A DNA stretch of 64,000 nt from NCBI GenBank assembly GCA_026414765.1, contig JAOAIJ010000040.1:1-64000 (forward strand), read 5' to 3'. The translations under genes were made by a program, and so were the position numbers. The notes under the pieces were generated by a model. That model saw nothing but the letters and a program-made list of their open reading frames with translations. It was not told the DNA's origin and ran no database searches. Shown piece after piece: positions 55,184 to 64,000 of the stretch (positions are counted from its first letter, which is position 1; the number at the start of each line of letters is the position of its first letter). The DNA is from Clostridia bacterium. GTDB lineage: Bacteria; Bacillota; Clostridia; Acetivibrionales; DSM-27016.

Positions 55184-55262
55184 TTAATTGACAATTGACA
55201 GATGACAATTGACAATTAATTTTCCTTCATTGTCAATTGTACATTGTAAATTGCAAATTGCC
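55184..55262. repeat. TTGACAATTG foldback repeat between rpsK and rpsD
   Basis: Tandem TTGACAATTGACA units (55187-55216) face an inverted copy (55229-55260). CAATTGACAAT at 55206-55216 pairs perfectly with ATTGTCAATTG at 55229-55239. Copies of the same motif occur at 191-208, 23081-23102, 56093-56124 and 56352-56442. It lies within an operon, so it is transcribed. Confidence 0.7.
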
Positions 55263-55266
55263 TTTC

Positions 55267-55671
55267 TTACACTCTTCTTCTTTTAGGTGGTCTACAGCCG
55301 TTGTGAGGAATTGGAGTTACGTCTTTGATAAGGCTAACTTCAAGACCTGCAGCCTGTAAAGCTCTGATTGCAGCTTCTCTACCTGCACCAGGCCCTTTTA
55401 CATATACTTCAACTGACTTCAAACCATGTTCCATAGCTGCTTTTGCAGCTGTTTCCGCAGCCATCTGAGCTGCATACGGAGTACTTTTTCTTGAACCCCT
55501 AAAACCTAAACCGCCTGCACTTGCCCATGATAAAGCATTTCCAGCAGTATCAGTCAAGGTAACGATTGTATTATTAAACGTTGAACGGATATGCGCTGCA
55601 CCACGTTCAATATTCTTACGTTCTCTTCTTTTTCTGGTAACTCTTTTAGCACCAGCAGTTTTAGTTGCCAT
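55267..55671 (-). CDS. rpsK: 30S ribosomal protein S11 (uS11)
   Basis: 134 aa. [40 protein letters not shown] and [18 protein letters not shown] are standard for S11, which lines the 30S platform near the mRNA exit. It follows rpsM by 22 bases. Confidence 0.98.
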   Translation of the reverse strand: MATKTAGAKRVTRKRRERKNIERGAAHIRSTFNNTIVTLTDTAGNALSWASAGGLGFRGSRKSTPYAAQMAAETAAKAAMEHGLKSVEVYVKGPGAGREAAIRALQAAGLEVSLIKDVTPIPHNGCRPPKRRRV

Positions 55672-55693
55672 TTAGTAGCCAACCTCCTTATTA

Positions 55694-56065
55694 CTATTTC
55701 TTTCTCTGTACGCCAACTGTCTTCTTAGGACCTTTTCTTGTTCTTGCATTAGTCTTTGTTCTCTGGCCTCTTACAGGAAGACCCATTCTGTGTCTTCTAC
55801 CTCTGTAGCAACCGATTTCTATAAGTCTTTTAATGTTTAAAGCAATTTCTCTTCTTAAGTCACCTTCAACTTTGTACTCTTTGTCTATCATTTCTCTGAG
55901 TTTGCTTATTTCGTCGTCTGTTAAATCTCTAATTCTTGTATCAGGATTTATGCCAGTCTGAGCAAGAATTTCATTTGATTTAGCCCTACCAATTCCGAAT
56001 ATATAAGTCAACCCAATTTCTACCCTTTTTTCTCTGGGTAAATCAACTCCGGCAATACGAGCCAT
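55694..56065 (-). CDS. rpsM: 30S ribosomal protein S13 (uS13)
   Basis: 123 aa. [20 protein letters not shown], the helix-two-turn-helix region and the basic tail [20 protein letters not shown], which contacts the P-site tRNA. First of the downstream alpha-operon genes; a 449-base gap with repeats separates it from rpmJ. Confidence 0.98.
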   Translation of the reverse strand: MARIAGVDLPREKRVEIGLTYIFGIGRAKSNEILAQTGINPDTRIRDLTDDEISKLREMIDKEYKVEGDLRREIALNIKRLIEIGCYRGRRHRMGLPVRGQRTKTNARTRKGPKKTVGVQRKK

Positions 56066-56514
56066 TCTTTACTACACCTCCACTAAATCTTAATGACAAT
56101 TGATACTTGACAATTGACAAATTGAATACATGAAAGCTATGTTTACCTTGCTTTCATGAACATATGAAATTCGGACAATCCAATCGGATTCTTTCACCCA
56201 AACTTCTTACTAACCAGCAATATAGTTGTCTCCCTAATATAAAGGGTCAAGTTTAAATCTTACTGGTTCAAATTATATAAATTATCATCACAGGACACAA
56301 TTATATACAATCGTGCAGCCGCTCCCAGATGTAATTTCTAAACTTAGCTTTCAATTGATAACTGACAATTTATAATAGTTAAAATGCCAGGCTAAATTGG
56401 CATTGTATTCATTATACATTGTCAACTGTCAATTATCAATTGTTTTGTAATTATCTTTACCTGAAAACCATTATTGTCACTGGCTTCAGATAATATCCCA
56501 TATTACTTTCGATA
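56066..56514. repeat. Long repeat-bearing gap between rpmJ and rpsM
   Basis: 449 bases, much longer than the usual gap in this operon. TGACAATTGATACTTGACAATTGACA-type repeats occupy 56093-56124. At 56352-56442 there is an imperfect foldback element: the outer arms (CAATTGATAAYTGACA-like) match in inverse orientation and an inner stem AATGCCA (56383-56389) pairs with TGGCATT (56398-56404). The element is MITE-like in shape but encodes nothing. No gene is visible elsewhere in the gap. Confidence 0.65.
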
Positions 56515-56628
56515 CTAACCTTGTTTCTGCTTATGCTTTGGATTTTCGCAGATAACCATTACTCTGCCTTTTCTCTTTATTATTTTACATTTCTCACAAA
56601 TTACTTTAACTGATGGTTTTACTTTCAT
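56515..56628 (-). CDS. rpmJ: 50S ribosomal protein L36 (bL36)
   Basis: 37 aa, read by eye: [19 protein letters not shown], then [18 protein letters not shown]. The zinc ribbon C-x2-C-x12-C-x4-H is complete. A GGAGGGAGT sequence lies seven to nine bases upstream. It sits between infA and rpsM in the universal order. Confidence 0.96.
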   Translation of the reverse strand: MKVKPSVKVICEKCKIIKRKGRVMVICENPKHKQKQG

Positions 56629-56646
56629 TGTTACTCCCTCCTTTTC

Positions 56647-56865
56647 TTACTTAGCTCTCCATGTTATTCTACCACGGGTCAGATCATAAGGAGAAAGTTC
56701 TATAGTCACTTTATCCCCTGGTAAAATTCTAATAAAGTTCATTCTTAGTTTTCCCGATACATGAGCCAAAACTTTATGTCCGTTTTCTAGTTCTACCTGA
56801 AACATTGCATTTGGCAATGCTTCAATTATTTTGCCTTCAACTTCAATTACATCTTCTTTCGACAA
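56647..56865 (-). CDS. infA: Translation initiation factor IF-1
   Basis: 72 aa, single S1/OB fold: [58 protein letters not shown]. It occupies the 30S A site during initiation. The start is TTG, ten bases after AAGGAGG. Confidence 0.98.
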   Translation of the reverse strand: MSKEDVIEVEGKIIEALPNAMFQVELENGHKVLAHVSGKLRMNFIRILPGDKVTIELSPYDLTRGRITWRAK

Positions 56866-56951
56866 AACTTAAAACCTCCTTACGTAATCTCAGTCTATAT
56901 ATAAAACTGTAATTACTCTTTCTGTGCATTACTCATTAAAGCTAACAACAT

Positions 56952-57239
56952 TTATTGTTCACAAGCAGCCTGTTCATCACTGTTCAATGCTGCAAGGGCT
57001 TTTCTAATTTCAGAATTTGTCACCTTATGCTTATTTACCAATTTTTCATTTAAAGTAACTATTATTTCACTTGTTATTCCCAAATGCTTTAGTTTCTTTT
57101 TTTTAGGTTTATCTATCCTTCTGAGATCACCATCTGCAATCACCACATATGCATCATCAATTATATCATAAATAATGAATTTTCTTCCGGCATCCCTTCC
57201 TACCTTTGAATAAACAACCTGGCCTAAGGCAATATCCAA
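56952..57239 (-). CDS. KOW-domain RNA-binding protein (L14E-like)
   Basis: About 95 aa. The N-terminal KOW segment (DIALGQVVYSKVGRDAGRKF) binds RNA, followed by a Lys-rich loop (KPKKKKLKHLG) and a helical tail. Such genes occupy the map-infA gap in many Clostridia and are presumed ribosome-associated; no precise function is known. TTG at 57239 is preferred because GAGGTGAT lies just upstream; the ATG at 57263 would put that site within the gene. Confidence 0.85.
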   Translation of the reverse strand: MDIALGQVVYSKVGRDAGRKFIIYDIIDDAYVVIADGDLRRIDKPKKKKLKHLGITSEIIVTLNEKLVNKHKVTNSEIRKALAALNSDEQAACEQ

Positions 57240-57386
57240 AAAAATCACCTCTGTCAACTGCATAAGCTAGTCTTTCAAGTTTTATCAAACGCTTTTAACT
57301 GTCGGCACTTACCGAATAATTGCAGTCAACATTACTATAATAAAATACTTTGTTCCAAACTGCAATTAAAAGTTGATTTCAGCACA

Positions 57387-58151
57387 CTAGATTTTTGTTA
57401 AAATAATCGGCTCTTTATCTGTAATGGCGATAGTATTTTCATAATGGGCAGACAAGCTACCGTCCTCAGTAACAACAGTCCATTTATTTTCAAGTAATTT
57501 GACAAAGTATTTTCCAGCATTAACCATAGGTTCCACAGCTAGTGTCATTCCGGGTTGAAGCCTTGGACCTCTCTCTCTCGTACGGTAGTTAGGTATTTGT
57601 GGTGCCTCGTGCATTTCTTTTCCTATACCATGACCTACATACTCCCGCACTACGGAAAATCCATTACTTTCAACATAGTTTTGTATAGCAATAGAGATAT
57701 CAACTATCCTATTTCCATCCACAGCTTGTTTTATTCCCTCATAAAAGCTTTGTTTGGTAACATCTATCAGTTTTTGTGCTGCATCCGATATTTTTCCTAC
57801 CGGGAATGTTCTTGCAGCATCAGCATGAAATCCGTTGAGATAAACTCCGATATCCACACTTATAATATCTCCATTTTTTAACTCTCTTAAACCCGGTATA
57901 CCATGTACAACCTCGTCATTCACAGACGAACATATGCTGGCAGGGTAATCTACAGCCCCCGGCAGACCTTTATATCCTTTAAATGAAGGTATTGCTCCAT
58001 TCTCTCTTATAAAACCCTCTACAATTTTATCAATTTCAAGAGTAGTTATTCCGGGCCTCACAGCTTCCTTCACCTTAATCAGAGCTTCCGCCAGTATCTC
58101 CCCTGATTTTTTCATTAATTCAATTTCCGCTTTAGATTTTATAGAAATCAT
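57387..58151 (-). CDS. map: Methionine aminopeptidase type I
   Basis: 254 aa. The five metal ligands of the pita-bread fold are in SVDIGVYLNGFHADAARTF, YVGHGIGKEMHEAPQIPN, LAVEPM and the final HYENTIAITD. It removes initiator Met from nascent proteins. It follows adk by 37 bases, the normal secY-adk-map-infA order. Confidence 0.97.
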   Translation of the reverse strand: MISIKSKAEIELMKKSGEILAEALIKVKEAVRPGITTLEIDKIVEGFIRENGAIPSFKGYKGLPGAVDYPASICSSVNDEVVHGIPGLRELKNGDIISVDIGVYLNGFHADAARTFPVGKISDAAQKLIDVTKQSFYEGIKQAVDGNRIVDISIAIQNYVESNGFSVVREYVGHGIGKEMHEAPQIPNYRTRERGPRLQPGMTLAVEPMVNAGKYFVKLLENKWTVVTEDGSLSAHYENTIAITDKEPIILTKI

Positions 58152-58188
58152 TATTTAGCACCCAATCGAATATCAAAAGATTTTTTTA

Positions 58189-58842
58189 TTAACTTTTTGA
58201 TATTCCGGTCAAAGCATTGATCAATTCCTTTGACGTATCCTCAATTTTTTCCTGTCCTACTACATTTATAAGTTTACCTTTTTTCTTGTAGTATTCTATA
58301 AGAGGTTCTGTCTGTTCATGATAGGTTTTCAGTCTGCTTATGACCGTTTCTTCCTTATCATCTTCCCTTTGGATTACTTCAGTACCACATTCACACTTAC
58401 CTTCATTTTTAGGAGGATTGTATAAAATATGGTAGCTCATTCCGCATCCCGGGCACACACGTCTTCCTGATATTCTTTTGATTATGTTTTCTTCTGGAAC
58501 ATATATATTTAAAACCGCATCCAGACCGACACCCATCTCACTTAGCACCTTTTCCAGGTATTCAGCCTGAGGTATAGTCCTGGGAAAACCATCAAGGATA
58601 AATCCTTTTTTACAGTCGTCTTGCTGGATTCTGTCCTTTACTATACCCACAGTAACTTCATCAGGAACCAGCATGCCTTTATCAATATATTCCTTTGCTT
58701 TTTTACCGAGTTCTGTACCGCTTTTAATATTGCTTCTAAAAATGTCACCTGTTGATATGTGCGGAATATTATATTTCTCTGCTAATACTACTGCTTGAGT
58801 ACCTTTTCCCGCTCCAGGCGCACCTAATAATATAAATCTCAT
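58189..58842 (-). CDS. adk: Adenylate kinase with zinc-binding lid
   Basis: 217 aa from the ATG at 58842, five bases after GGAGG. P-loop [24 protein letters not shown], and a lid with four cysteines ([10 protein letters not shown] and GKCECGTE) that hold zinc as in many Gram-positives. It equilibrates AMP, ADP and ATP. The ATG at 58854 overlaps the Shine-Dalgarno and is less likely. Confidence 0.97.
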   Translation of the reverse strand: MRFILLGAPGAGKGTQAVVLAEKYNIPHISTGDIFRSNIKSGTELGKKAKEYIDKGMLVPDEVTVGIVKDRIQQDDCKKGFILDGFPRTIPQAEYLEKVLSEMGVGLDAVLNIYVPEENIIKRISGRRVCPGCGMSYHILYNPPKNEGKCECGTEVIQREDDKEETVISRLKTYHEQTEPLIEYYKKKGKLINVVGQEKIEDTSKELINALTGISKS

Positions 58843-58864
58843 ATTCTCCTCCATCTTAAATCAA

Positions 58865-58965
58865 TTAAGAACTAAGAATCGGATCCAGGAGCTAACCTTT
58901 AGAATCCAGAATGAAGAATCAATATATTATCTATCAATTCTTCATCCCCAATTCCTAATTATTAA
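58865..58965. repeat. Foldback repeat between secY and adk
   Basis: ATGAAGAAT (58911-58919) pairs with ATTCTTCAT (58937-58945); further out, AATTAAGAACTAAGAAT-like and ATTCCTAATTATTAATT-like arms are nearly complementary. It is a second type of AT-rich foldback sequence in the same operon. Confidence 0.55.
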
Positions 58966-60258
58966 TTATTCAAGAAAACCTTTATAGTGCCTCATCAACA
59001 TCTGTGATTCGATCTGTTTTACTGTATCTATAGCAACACCTACTAATATGAGGAGTGCTGTACCTCCAAAGAACAGACCTTTCACCTGCAAAATCGACCC
59101 CACTATTGTCGGTACTACAGTTATTACTGCTAGAAATAATCCACCGAACCAGGTTATTCTGTTAAGTACCTTTGATACATAATCGGAAGTTGGCTTCCCT
59201 GGTCTGATACCAGGTATAAACCCACCGTTTTTCTTCATGTTATTTGCAATTTCAATAGGATTGAATTGAATAACTGTATAGAAGAATGTGAAGAACATAA
59301 TGAGCAACGCATATATAAGTGAATACCATATGCTGTCAGTAGAGTTCTTCAACCAAAGAAGAATCGGGTTTTCCGATTTTGGTGCAAAGAAGGTTATCAT
59401 CTGCGATGGAAACATCGTAATAGACATCGCAAATATGATAGGAATAACTCCTGCAAGATTAACCTTTATCGGAATATGTGTACTCTGACCTCCGTACACT
59501 TTTCTTCCTACTACCCTTTTTGCATACTGTACAGGTATCCTTCTTTCAGCTTGATTTACCCATATAACTAATGCTATAACAGCTATAAAAACTACAAGGA
59601 TCCCGATTATAGCAAGAATTCCTATAATTCCTGAACCCAGCTGTCCACCTGTATAATAATTTATAAGGGTAGCTGCTCCGGCAGGACCTCTTGATACGAT
59701 ACCTGCAAAGATTATCAATGATATACCGTTTCCAATACCGTATTCAGTTATTTGCTCACCAAGCCACATCAGGAATGCTGTACCGGCTGTGAAAGTCAGT
59801 GTTATAGTTAGAAAACTTAGCCAGTTTCTTCCTCCAACTACTGCTCCACCTAACCCTATATACAAACCAACGGCTTGTAAAAATCCTAACACAACGGTGC
59901 CGTACCTAGTGTATTGTGCAATTATCTTTCTTCCTTCTTCCCCTTCCTTCTGTAAACGCTCAAGGGCGGGGATTGCCACAGTTAAAAGGTTCATAATGAT
60001 CGATGAGTTAATGTATGGTGTGATGCTCATTGCAAATATTGTTGCGAGTTGAAAAGCACCGCCTGTTATAATATCAAACATTCCGAATAAAGCTCCACCC
60101 GACTTAACCAGGTTTCTGAATTCATCTGCGTCCAGAAACGGAACGGGTATATGGCCACCGATCCTGTATATAATCAGCATAGCGACTGTAAACAGAATCT
60201 TTTTTCTTAAATCGGGAATTTTCCAGGCATTTCTAAGTGTCTCAAACATGCCGCCCAT
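58966..60258 (-). CDS. secY: Preprotein translocase subunit SecY
   Basis: 430 aa with ten membrane helices; RIPVQYAKRVVGRKVYGGQS and ISPYINSSIIMNLL-type segments (here SITPYINSSIIMNLL) identify the channel-forming Sec subunit. GAGGTGG lies nine bases before the ATG at 60258; an in-frame ATG at 60249 is possible. It starts one base after the rplO stop, as usual in the spc operon. Confidence 0.98.
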   Translation of the reverse strand: MGGMFETLRNAWKIPDLRKKILFTVAMLIIYRIGGHIPVPFLDADEFRNLVKSGGALFGMFDIITGGAFQLATIFAMSITPYINSSIIMNLLTVAIPALERLQKEGEEGRKIIAQYTRYGTVVLGFLQAVGLYIGLGGAVVGGRNWLSFLTITLTFTAGTAFLMWLGEQITEYGIGNGISLIIFAGIVSRGPAGAATLINYYTGGQLGSGIIGILAIIGILVVFIAVIALVIWVNQAERRIPVQYAKRVVGRKVYGGQSTHIPIKVNLAGVIPIIFAMSITMFPSQMITFFAPKSENPILLWLKNSTDSIWYSLIYALLIMFFTFFYTVIQFNPIEIANNMKKNGGFIPGIRPGKPTSDYVSKVLNRITWFGGLFLAVITVVPTIVGSILQVKGLFFGGTALLILVGVAIDTVKQIESQMLMRHYKGFLE

Positions 60259-60259
60259 A

Positions 60260-60703
60260 CTATACCACCTCGACCTTTCCTCCTGCAGCCTCTATTTTTG
60301 CTGAAGCTGTCTTAGTAAATTTCGCAGCTTGTACTGTAAGTTTTTTGCTTAATTCACCAGTTCCTAAGATAGCAACTCCGTCAAATAATTTCTTAACTAT
60401 TCCTGTTTCCTTCAATAATTCAGGTGTAACAGTTGTTCCGTCTTCAAAAACGTTTAATGCAGAGACATTAACTTCCGCATAAGCATTTGCGAATTCTTTA
60501 TTGTTGAAGCCTCTCTTTGGAATTCTCATATAGAAAGGCATTTGACCACCTTCAAAACCAGGTCTTACACCGCCACCAGCTCTTGCGTTCTGACCCTTGT
60601 GTCCTTTTCCGGCAGTTTTTCCGTTTCCAGTGCCAACACCCCTACCTTTTCTCTTCGGAGCAGTTTTTGCACCTTCTGAAGGCTTTAGCTCAAACAGTTT
60701 CAT
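60260..60703 (-). CDS. rplO: 50S ribosomal protein L15 (uL15)
   Basis: 147 aa. [40 protein letters not shown] and RIPKRGFNN are canonical for L15, a late-assembling 50S protein. GGGAGGTG precedes the ATG. Confidence 0.98.
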   Translation of the reverse strand: MKLFELKPSEGAKTAPKRKGRGVGTGNGKTAGKGHKGQNARAGGGVRPGFEGGQMPFYMRIPKRGFNNKEFANAYAEVNVSALNVFEDGTTVTPELLKETGIVKKLFDGVAILGTGELSKKLTVQAAKFTKTASAKIEAAGGKVEVV

Positions 60704-60718
60704 GGATTACACCTCCCT

Positions 60719-60898
60719 TTAAATTTCCTCTACTGAAATCAGATGGGAAACTTTATTAATCATACCTCTTATCTGAGGATTGTCATTATGTTCAACTACA
60801 CTTCTTATTTTCTTTAATCCAAGTGCTTTTACTGTAGCTACCTGGTCGTCCTTAGCTTTGTTAATACCCCTTACAAGGGTTATTTTTAACTTTGCCAT
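60719..60898 (-). CDS. rpmD: 50S ribosomal protein L30 (uL30)
   Basis: 59 aa, read by eye: [20 protein letters not shown], then [20 protein letters not shown] and [18 protein letters not shown]. The short bacterial L30 fold is complete. GGAGGGAA lies before the ATG at 60898. It sits between rpsE and rplO in the standard order. Confidence 0.97.
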   Translation of the reverse strand: MAKLKITLVRGINKAKDDQVATVKALGLKKIRSVVEHNDNPQIRGMINKVSHLISVEEI

Positions 60899-60911
60899 GA
60901 GAAGTTCCCTC

Positions 60912-61412
60912 CTAAGCCTGTACTTCTTCTACAGTCTTACCGCGAAGTTTAGCGATTTCTTCAGCTGTTCTAAGCTGAGCAAGACCTTTGATTGTTGCGT
61001 TAACCATGTTAATAGGATTATTTGAACCAAGTGATTTGGTCCTAATATCATGTATACCAGCTAATTCAAGAACCGCTCTTACAGGTCCTCCGGCAATAAC
61101 TCCTGTACCTGGTCCTGCAGGTTTCAAAAGAACCTTGCCTGCACCATATTCCCCTATAGCCTCATGAGGAATAGTAGTTTCTACAAGAGGCACTTTAACC
61201 AGGTTTTTCTTAGCATCTTCGATACCTTTTCTGATTGCGTCCGGAATTTCAGCAGCCTTACCCATACCGCTTCCTACATAACCGTTTTCGTCTCCTACGA
61301 CTACTAATGCACTGAAACGGAAGTTTCTACCACCTTTAACAACCTTGGTAACACGTCCTATATTAACAACCTTTTCTTTGAGATCCAATGTGCTAGCATC
61401 AATACGTTGCAA
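60912..61412 (-). CDS. rpsE: 30S ribosomal protein S5 (uS5)
   Basis: 166 aa. [40 protein letters not shown] and [19 protein letters not shown] are canonical. S5 helps decoding accuracy. The start is TTG at 61412, nine bases after AAAGGAG. Confidence 0.98.
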   Translation of the reverse strand: MQRIDASTLDLKEKVVNIGRVTKVVKGGRNFRFSALVVVGDENGYVGSGMGKAAEIPDAIRKGIEDAKKNLVKVPLVETTIPHEAIGEYGAGKVLLKPAGPGTGVIAGGPVRAVLELAGIHDIRTKSLGSNNPINMVNATIKGLAQLRTAEEIAKLRGKTVEEVQA

Positions 61413-61430
61413 ATTCTTCCACTCCTTTCA

Positions 61431-61799
61431 CTAAAATTCCAATCCCGCTTCTCTTGCAGCATCTGCAAGTTCTTTTACTCTTCCATGATAAATGTAACCG
61501 CCTCTATCATAAACGACCTGTTTTATTCCTTTATCAAGTGCTTTCTGAGCAACAAGTTTGCCAACTTCCTTAGCTGCTTCCTTGTTTCCTCCAAAAGCAA
61601 ATTTTCCCTTTAAAGCTTGATCAAGAGTTGAAGCTGCAACAAGAGTAGTCCCTGTTGTATCATCTATAATCTGTGCATATATATGATTCAAACTTCTAAA
61701 AACATTCAGTCTTGGGCGTTCTGCCGTTCCGCTGATTTTTTTGCGGACTCTTGTATGCTTTCTAAGCCTTGCTACATTTGAATTTGGCTTGTTTATCAT
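61431..61799 (-). CDS. rplR: 50S ribosomal protein L18 (uL18)
   Basis: 122 aa. [30 protein letters not shown]-like segment (here [11 protein letters not shown]) and [20 protein letters not shown] match L18, which binds 5S rRNA. It follows rplF by 16 bases. Confidence 0.98.
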   Translation of the reverse strand: MINKPNSNVARLRKHTRVRKKISGTAERPRLNVFRSLNHIYAQIIDDTTGTTLVAASTLDQALKGKFAFGGNKEAAKEVGKLVAQKALDKGIKQVVYDRGGYIYHGRVKELADAAREAGLEF

Positions 61800-61815
61800 T
61801 TATTCTCACTCCTTC

Positions 61816-62367
61816 CTACTTCTTGCCTTTACCGCCGGTTTTACCTTCTTTACGTCTGATTACTTCAGTCTCATACTTAATACCTTTGCCCTTATAAACC
61901 TCGGGTTCACGCTTAGACCTGATCTTGGCAGCAAATTCACCCACCATTTGTTTATCGATACCCCTTACTATAAGTTTATTCGGGTTAGGAACCTCTACAG
62001 TTATACCTGCAGGCTCTTCCATCTCTACCGGGTGTGAGTAACCAAGAGTAAGAACAAGTTTTTTGCCCTGTTTTTGTGCCCTGTATCCAACACCATTTAT
62101 TTCAAGATTTTTTTCAAATCCGTTAGTAACACCTTCAACCATGTTGTTTACAAGTGTTCTAGTCAAACCATGCAATGCTTTATGCATTTTTTCATCAGAA
62201 GGTCTTTGAACAATAATGGTATTATTTTCTACCTTTATTATCATATCCTTATGAAGCTGCTTTGTCAAAGTACCTTTTGAACCTTTTACTGTAACTGTGT
62301 TATCACTTTCAATTTTTACATCGACGCCCTTTGGCACGGCAATGGGCATCTTTCCTATTCTAGACAT
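61816..62367 (-). CDS. rplF: 50S ribosomal protein L6 (uL6)
   Basis: 183 aa. [34 protein letters not shown] and the C-terminal [19 protein letters not shown] are standard. L6 sits near the factor-binding site. GGAGGTAG lies before the ATG. A 250-base gap with a stable hairpin precedes it. Confidence 0.98.
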   Translation of the reverse strand: MSRIGKMPIAVPKGVDVKIESDNTVTVKGSKGTLTKQLHKDMIIKVENNTIIVQRPSDEKMHKALHGLTRTLVNNMVEGVTNGFEKNLEINGVGYRAQKQGKKLVLTLGYSHPVEMEEPAGITVEVPNPNKLIVRGIDKQMVGEFAAKIRSKREPEVYKGKGIKYETEVIRRKEGKTGGKGKK

Positions 62368-62617
62368 TAAAACTACCTCCAGTTCTTTAAATTATGAGTG
62401 TATCCTCTTCGGGTACCACCCTTTTCAGAATACGCCTTCGGTTTGAGCTTTAGGCTTGTGGCTATAACCTTTAGTTAAGACTAGGATTAAGATAAAAACA
62501 TATATAAATTTGTTTTGTAAGTATTTATTTCCCAAAATCAAAGTTTATCTGTGTCTTTATCTATTCCATTATCTTTTCTAATGCTTATTACCTATTTCCA
62601 ACCACTTGCCGTAAGGT
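62368..62617 (-). promoter_or_regulatory. Structured 250-base gap between rpsH and rplF
   Basis: Unusual length for a spc-operon gap. On the minus strand, GTATTC (62433-62428) pairs with GGATAC (62403-62398), enclosing GGG-TGGTA-CCC (62420-62410); upstream GCC/GGC arms flank it. The piece AGGGTGGTACC (62421-62411) equals the T-box core, but the following bases differ and there is no terminator or specifier stem visible. It may be an RNA leader with its own promoter or an r-protein binding site. Confidence 0.5.
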
Positions 62618-63016
62618 TTACCATATGAATGCAAGAACTTCTCCGCCAACGCCTTCTATTCTCGCCTTTTTGTCTGTCATTAATCCCTTTGAGGTTGATA
62701 AAACAGCTATACCCAGTCCTCCTAGAACCTTAGGTATCTCTTCTTTACCTGTATAAACCCTCAAACCAGGTTTACTTATTCTTTTAATACCTGTAATAAC
62801 ATTTTGCTTATTACCTGTATATTTCAAACTTATTCTTATTATGCCTTGCTTTCCGTCACTAACTTCCTCTATACCCTTTATATATCCTTCTTCCAATAAG
62901 ATCTTGGCAATTGCCTTTTTCATATTAGAAGCCGGTACATCAACGGACTCATGCTTAGCAGAACTTGCATTTCTTATTCTAGTAAGCATATCTGCTATAG
63001 TATCTGATATTTGCAT
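62618..63016 (-). CDS. rpsH: 30S ribosomal protein S8 (uS8)
   Basis: 132 aa. [20 protein letters not shown], the [21 protein letters not shown] segment and the C-terminal [21 protein letters not shown]8 nucleates the central domain of 16S rRNA and, in some bacteria, represses the spc operon. AAGGAGGTTGAGCCC precedes the ATG. Confidence 0.98.
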   Translation of the reverse strand: MQISDTIADMLTRIRNASSAKHESVDVPASNMKKAIAKILLEEGYIKGIEEVSDGKQGIIRISLKYTGNKQNVITGIKRISKPGLRVYTGKEEIPKVLGGLGIAVLSTSKGLMTDKKARIEGVGGEVLAFIW

Positions 63017-63043
63017 GGGCTCAACCTCCTTCCAATGATTGTA

Positions 63044-63229
63044 TTACCAACTTGCTTTTTTTACGCCGGGAATCTGACCTTTATAAGCTAGTTCCCTGAA
63101 GCACAAACGGCATATTCCGAATTTTCTTATATATGCATGCGGCCTTCCACAAAGCTTGCATCTATTATATGCCCTCGTACTGAACTTGGGTGCTCTTTGC
63201 TGCTTTAATACCATCGCTTTTTTTGCCAC
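63044..63229 (-). CDS. rpsZ: 30S ribosomal protein S14, zinc type (uS14)
   Basis: 61 aa, the short zinc-binding form: C-x2-C in RCKLCGRPH and C-x2-C in [10 protein letters not shown], ending IPGVKKASW. Common in Firmicutes and zinc-dependent. Order rplE-rpsZ-rpsH is standard. Confidence 0.98.
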   Translation of the reverse strand: MAKKAMVLKQQRAPKFSTRAYNRCKLCGRPHAYIRKFGICRLCFRELAYKGQIPGVKKASW

Positions 63230-63243
63230 GCGCTAATCCCTCC

Positions 63244-63786
63244 TTAACTCTGGCTAAATGGCATGCCTAGAAGTTTTAAAAGTTCCTTGGCCTCTTCGTC
63301 TGTATGTGCTGTAGTAACGAATATGATATCCATACCCCTTACCTTGTCTACCTTATCATATTCAATTTCAGGGAAAATCAACTGATCATTAACGCCCATG
63401 GAGTAATTTCCTCTGCCGTCAAATGAGTTATTCTTAACACCTCTGAAATCTCTTACCCTAGGTAATGCAACATTGAAGAATTTATCAACAAACTCATACA
63501 TTCTATCTCCACGCAAAGTAACTTTGCATCCGATATTCATACCCTGTCTTACTTTAAATGCAGCAACCGATTTCTTTGCCTTTGTTACAACCGGCTTTTG
63601 TCCGGTAATCAAAGCCAAGTCGCTAACTGCTGAGTCCATAGCCTTCGGATTATCCTTTACTTCGCCAACACCCATGTTTATGACCACTTTTTCCAGTTTA
63701 GGAACTTGCATGGGGCTTTTATATTTAAACTTTGACTGTAATGCAGGAATCGCTTCCTTACTATACTTTTCCTTTAATCTAGCCAT
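63244..63786 (-). CDS. rplE: 50S ribosomal protein L5 (uL5)
   Basis: 180 aa. [40 protein letters not shown] and [20 protein letters not shown] identify L5, which binds 5S rRNA and contacts the P-site tRNA. GGAGG precedes the ATG. Confidence 0.98.
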   Translation of the reverse strand: MARLKEKYSKEAIPALQSKFKYKSPMQVPKLEKVVINMGVGEVKDNPKAMDSAVSDLALITGQKPVVTKAKKSVAAFKVRQGMNIGCKVTLRGDRMYEFVDKFFNVALPRVRDFRGVKNNSFDGRGNYSMGVNDQLIFPEIEYDKVDKVRGMDIIFVTTAHTDEEAKELLKLLGMPFSQS

Positions 63787-63815
63787 TAATTATTAACCTC
63801 CTTTCAGAAAGAGTC

Positions 63816-64000
63816 TTACTTATTGTCTTTATCTGTTGAAAATGTGTCTATTACTTCTCCGCACTTTTTACATCCTCTTGCCTTTTCCCCGCTGTCAAGT
63901 ACCTTTTTTGCTATTTTTGTAGGCTTTCCGCATCTTTCACATACAATCATAACCTTGGCACTATTTATTGGAGATTCCTGATGTATTATTCCACCCTGTT
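63816..64000 (-). CDS. rplX: 50S ribosomal protein L24 (uL24), C-terminal part
   Basis: The last 61 codons are visible, read by eye: [20 protein letters not shown], then a C-x2-C pair in [10 protein letters not shown] and a second in [10 protein letters not shown]. The QGGI-E-PI segment is the standard L24 signature after the KOW domain. The paired CxxC motifs suggest a zinc ribbon, found in L24 of some Clostridia. The N-terminus is beyond the right edge. Confidence 0.93.
   Translation of the reverse strand, partial: QGGIIHQESPINSAKVMIVCERCGKPTKIAKKVLDSGEKARGCKKCGEVIDTFSTDKDNK

Noticed and set aside
62405-62425. A true T-box riboswitch in the rpsH-rplF gap
   Set aside because: Only the 11-base AGGGTGGTACC matches; the usual following GCG, a specifier stem and a terminator with U-run are not visible, and rplF is not a typical T-box target.
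1-64000. CRISPR array, insertion sequence, prophage, or tRNA/rRNA genes
   Set aside because: I found no spaced direct repeats of 25-40 bases, no transposase, integrase or phage structural gene, and no tRNA or rRNA sequence apart from tmRNA.

Overview
The window looks like a chromosomal segment of an AT-rich, Gram-positive, anaerobic member of the Clostridia. The signs are strong Shine-Dalgarno sites (AGGAGG-type) with many TTG/GTG starts, a zinc-type S14 (rpsZ), the Firmicutes order rplQ-ecfA1-ecfA2-ecfT-truA-rplM-rpsI, a membrane-anchored LonB next to clpX, and a radical-SAM/PDZ/DUF512 protein. A cellulolytic Ruminiclostridium/Acetivibrio-like lineage is my guess, not proven. Almost everything is on the minus strand; the plus-strand exceptions are a Cys-rich small gene plus a lytic transglycosylase (4.5-5.7 kb), DUF192 plus a chemoreceptor (29.8-32.4 kb), and a lone methyltransferase (51.1-51.7 kb).

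Layout. 0-2.5 kb: 5' part of tmRNA, smpB behind a consensus promoter and a hairpin leader, then a PHP phosphoesterase/DUF402 pair. 2.6-8.6 kb: a six-helix chemoreceptor, the plus-strand pair, the radical-SAM/PDZ/DUF512 gene, a gene-free stretch carrying DnaA-box-like sites, and tsaD. 8.8-15.5 kb: a maltodextrin module in which a LacI-type repressor, binding protein, two permeases and a cyclomaltodextrinase-type GH13 enzyme share near-identical palindromic operators. 15.8-29.3 kb: uppP, a secreted nuclease, lonB, clpX, clpP, tig, a phosphoesterase, uvrC, an HPr-like protein without the phospho-histidine, a VanW lipoprotein, and an ECF sigma/anti-sigma pair. 29.8-38 kb: DUF192, a Cache-type chemoreceptor, a soluble Lon-like protease, rimI-tsaB-tsaE and an amidohydrolase.

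38-64 kb is the ribosomal-protein super-operon: rpsI, rplM, truA, then ecfT-ecfA2-ecfA1, rplQ, rpoA, rpsD, rpsK, rpsM, rpmJ, infA, a KOW gene, map, adk, secY, rplO, rpmD, rpsE, rplR, rplF, rpsH, rpsZ, rplE and a partial rplX. The usual ecfT-truA junction is split by a roughly 9-kb accessory cassette (40.2-49.2 kb): a lipoprotein made of two fused solute-binding domains, two sugar-type ABC permeases, an HlyD-type adaptor, a MacB-like permease and a eukaryotic-type hexokinase, with no ATPase. This cassette is the best candidate here for an undescribed system. Secondary points are foldback TTGACAATTG repeats in gaps of the ribosomal operon, a structured 250-base gap between rpsH and rplF, and a small ORF whose stop overlaps the rpoA start.
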